16,919 nucleotides of DNA from Bacteroidota bacterium (GTDB taxonomy: Bacteria; Bacteroidota; Bacteroidia; Chitinophagales; Chitinophagaceae): contig JAEWWO010000097.1 of NCBI GenBank assembly GCA_023396345.1, positions 1 through 16,919 on the forward strand, in the 5' to 3' direction. Of this stretch, positions 15,614-16,919 are shown piece after piece. The position numbers and the translations under genes are program-made. The stretch's first letter is position 1; each line of letters opens with the position of its first letter. The notes under the pieces are model-generated. The model did not search any database. It saw nothing but the letters and a program-made list of their open reading frames with translations, and was not told the origin of the DNA.

Positions 15614-16861
15614 ATGGAAAACAAAGGCTTATTACAAACCATTATTCTGGGTATACAATTTATGTTTGTAGCCTTCGGGGCTACTGTTCTCGTGCCTATT
15701 CTGGTGACCAGTGGAGTAGAAGCGGAGCTGGCGAAGCAGGGCATTACAGACTTTCCTGATACATACAAAAGTTTTTCTCCGGCGATAGCATTACTCGCCG
15801 CAGGTATTTCTACCTTATGTTTTCATTTAATTACAAAAGGCAAAGTGCCCGTTTTCTTAGGAAGTAGTTTTGCATTTATTGCACCTATTCCCATTGCTAT
15901 TGTGGCTTTTGGATATGAAAATACGCTGTCGGGATTAGTGGCTGTTGGTGTATTATATTTTCTCTTCGGATTATTGGTGAAATATTTCGGTACAAATTTT
16001 ATTGACAAAATTTTTCCTGCTTCTGTTACAGGTCCGGTGATTATGGTAATCGGTTTATCGCTGGCACCAACCGCTGTAAGCAATGCATCGGAACACTGGG
16101 GTATTGCATTGATTACGTTGATTACGGCTATTCTCACAGTGATGTATGGAAAAGGTATGCTGAAACTGATTCCTATTTTTTCGGCTTTACTCGTAGGCTA
16201 TTTAGTGGTGTACTTTTTAGGATATGTAGATACTACCGCCGTGAAAAGTGCTGACTGGTTGAGTGTGCCACCAATAGTGCTGCCTACATTTGACTGGAAA
16301 GCTATTTGGTATATTGCGCCTGTTGCCATTGCTCCGATTGTGGAACATATCGGAAACATTTATGCCATAGGCAATGTAGCCGGAAAAGATTTTATAAAAA
16401 AGCCCGGACTGCACCGCACGTTAATGGGCGATGGAGTGGGAAGCTTTCTGGCTTCATTTATCGGAGGTCCGCCCAGCACAACGTATGCCGAGGTTACCGG
16501 AGCCATACAACTCACTAAGGTTACCAATCCTAAAGTGCTGCGCATCTCTGCCATCTCAGCGATTGTAGTTTCTTTTATTGGCGTACTTACTGCTTTGCTT
16601 ACTTCCATTCCGCGTCCGGTTTTAGGAGGAGTAATGATATTATTGTTTGGATCTATTGCTGCCGTTGGTATACACACCATGGCCAATGCAAAAGTAAATA
16701 TGATGCACACCAAGAATCAGATTCTTGCGTCTGTGATTCTGGTACTGGGTATTGGCGGTGCGCATTTTCAAATCGGCACTTTTCAAATGTCGGGCATTGG
16801 TCTATGCAGTATCGTAGGCGTATTACTTAATTTGATATTAAGAGAGAAGAAGGCTGGTTAA
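15614..16861 (+). CDS. uraA: UraA-type NCS2 uracil/xanthine permease with altered pocket residues
   Basis: 415-aa NCS2 symporter aligning along its whole length with E. coli UraA: FGATVLVP (21-28), KVPVFLGSSFAFIAP (77-91), VEHIGN (243-248), KPGLHRTLMGDG (263-274) and PPSTTYAEVTGAI (286-298). The two uracil-binding glutamates are present (E244 and E293, equivalent to UraA E241 and E290). Two other conserved positions differ: the TM1 Gln-His motif reads Gln-Phe (Q15-F16), and the UraA H245 position is N248; the Gly before E290 is Ala (A292). Uracil is the likeliest substrate, but another pyrimidine or purine base is possible. The gene is last in the nucleobase-transport set. An octamer repeat starts at its stop codon. 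Confidence 0.88.
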   Translation: MENKGLLQTIILGIQFMFVAFGATVLVPILVTSGVEAELAKQGITDFPDTYKSFSPAIALLAAGISTLCFHLITKGKVPVFLGSSFAFIAPIPIAIVAFGYENTLSGLVAVGVLYFLFGLLVKYFGTNFIDKIFPASVTGPVIMVIGLSLAPTAVSNASEHWGIALITLITAILTVMYGKGMLKLIPIFSALLVGYLVVYFLGYVDTTAVKSADWLSVPPIVLPTFDWKAIWYIAPVAIAPIVEHIGNIYAIGNVAGKDFIKKPGLHRTLMGDGVGSFLASFIGGPPSTTYAEVTGAIQLTKVTNPKVLRISAISAIVVSFIGVLTALLTSIPRPVLGGVMILLFGSIAAVGIHTMANAKVNMMHTKNQILASVILVLGIGGAHFQIGTFQMSGIGLCSIVGVLLNLILREKKAG

Positions 16862-16919
16862 TTTGTTAATGTGCCAATTTGTGAATATGCCAATGTGCTA
16901 ATTTGTAAATAAGAAAATT
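16860..16919 (+). repeat. 8-bp tandem repeat array (AATnnGnn), running off the window
   Basis: Seven consecutive degenerate octamers start inside the stop codon of the uraA-like gene: AATTTGTT, AATGTGCC, AATTTGTG, AATATGCC, AATGTGCT, AATTTGTA, AATAAGAA. They continue at least as AATT to the last base. Read on the minus strand, the octamer cores of the repeats at 545-584 and 740-779 are of the same type and include AATTTGTA (copy A), AATGTGAT and AATAAGCT. The array is non-coding and its full extent is not visible. Confidence 0.75.

Overview
The window looks like chromosomal DNA from a Gram-negative Bacteroidota member, probably of the Chitinophagaceae/Sphingobacteriales type. The reasons are the AT-rich base composition, TAnnTTTG-type -7 promoter boxes, an almost complete lack of Shine-Dalgarno sequences, and typical Bacteroidota proteins (a long arginine deiminase beside a CtlX-type citrulline hydrolase, a DUF5020 Tsx-like barrel, a lipoprotein MsrB, a three-unit ComEA-like protein). 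Most of it is ordinary housekeeping and transport. I see no phage, IS element, CRISPR array, tRNA or rRNA.

Layout. 1-500 is the 3' part of a YafK-like L,D-transpeptidase gene. 501-831 is a repeat-rich non-coding spacer with two diverged copies of a roughly 120-150 bp element. 832-6409 is a minus-strand block. In transcription order it holds arginine deiminase, citrulline hydrolase CtlX, a lipoprotein methionine sulfoxide reductase B, then (after a 177 bp gap) glutamyl-tRNA synthetase and pyrroline-5-carboxylate reductase. gltX is split by what looks like a one-base deletion in an A-run. 6504-9104 is a plus-strand group: NH3-dependent NAD synthetase, an MHS-type MFS symporter and a 76-aa two-helix membrane protein. 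9211-9816 encodes an unrecognised secreted protein. It converges, with a 2 bp gap, on a minus-strand diacylglycerol/sphingosine-kinase-like gene (9819-10778). 10910-13416 runs plus: an ArgE-like M20 deacylase, a membrane-anchored triple helix-hairpin-helix protein, and glycine cleavage protein H, closed by a strong intrinsic terminator at 13448-13481. 13560-16861 is a three-gene plus-strand set: a Tsx-like outer-membrane barrel, an AzgA-type purine permease and a UraA-type permease. An octamer repeat array begins at the last stop codon and runs off the end.

How the genes fit together. Arginine deiminase plus CtlX gives an ATP-independent route from arginine to ornithine that releases ammonia. 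ProC, further along the same strand, would act on P5C if an ornithine aminotransferase exists elsewhere; none is in this window. The last three genes look like a two-membrane nucleobase or nucleoside uptake module. This is the most interesting functional inference here. The intergenic repeats at both ends share an 8-bp AATnnGnn unit, and both are placed just 3' of a gene in the same sense orientation.
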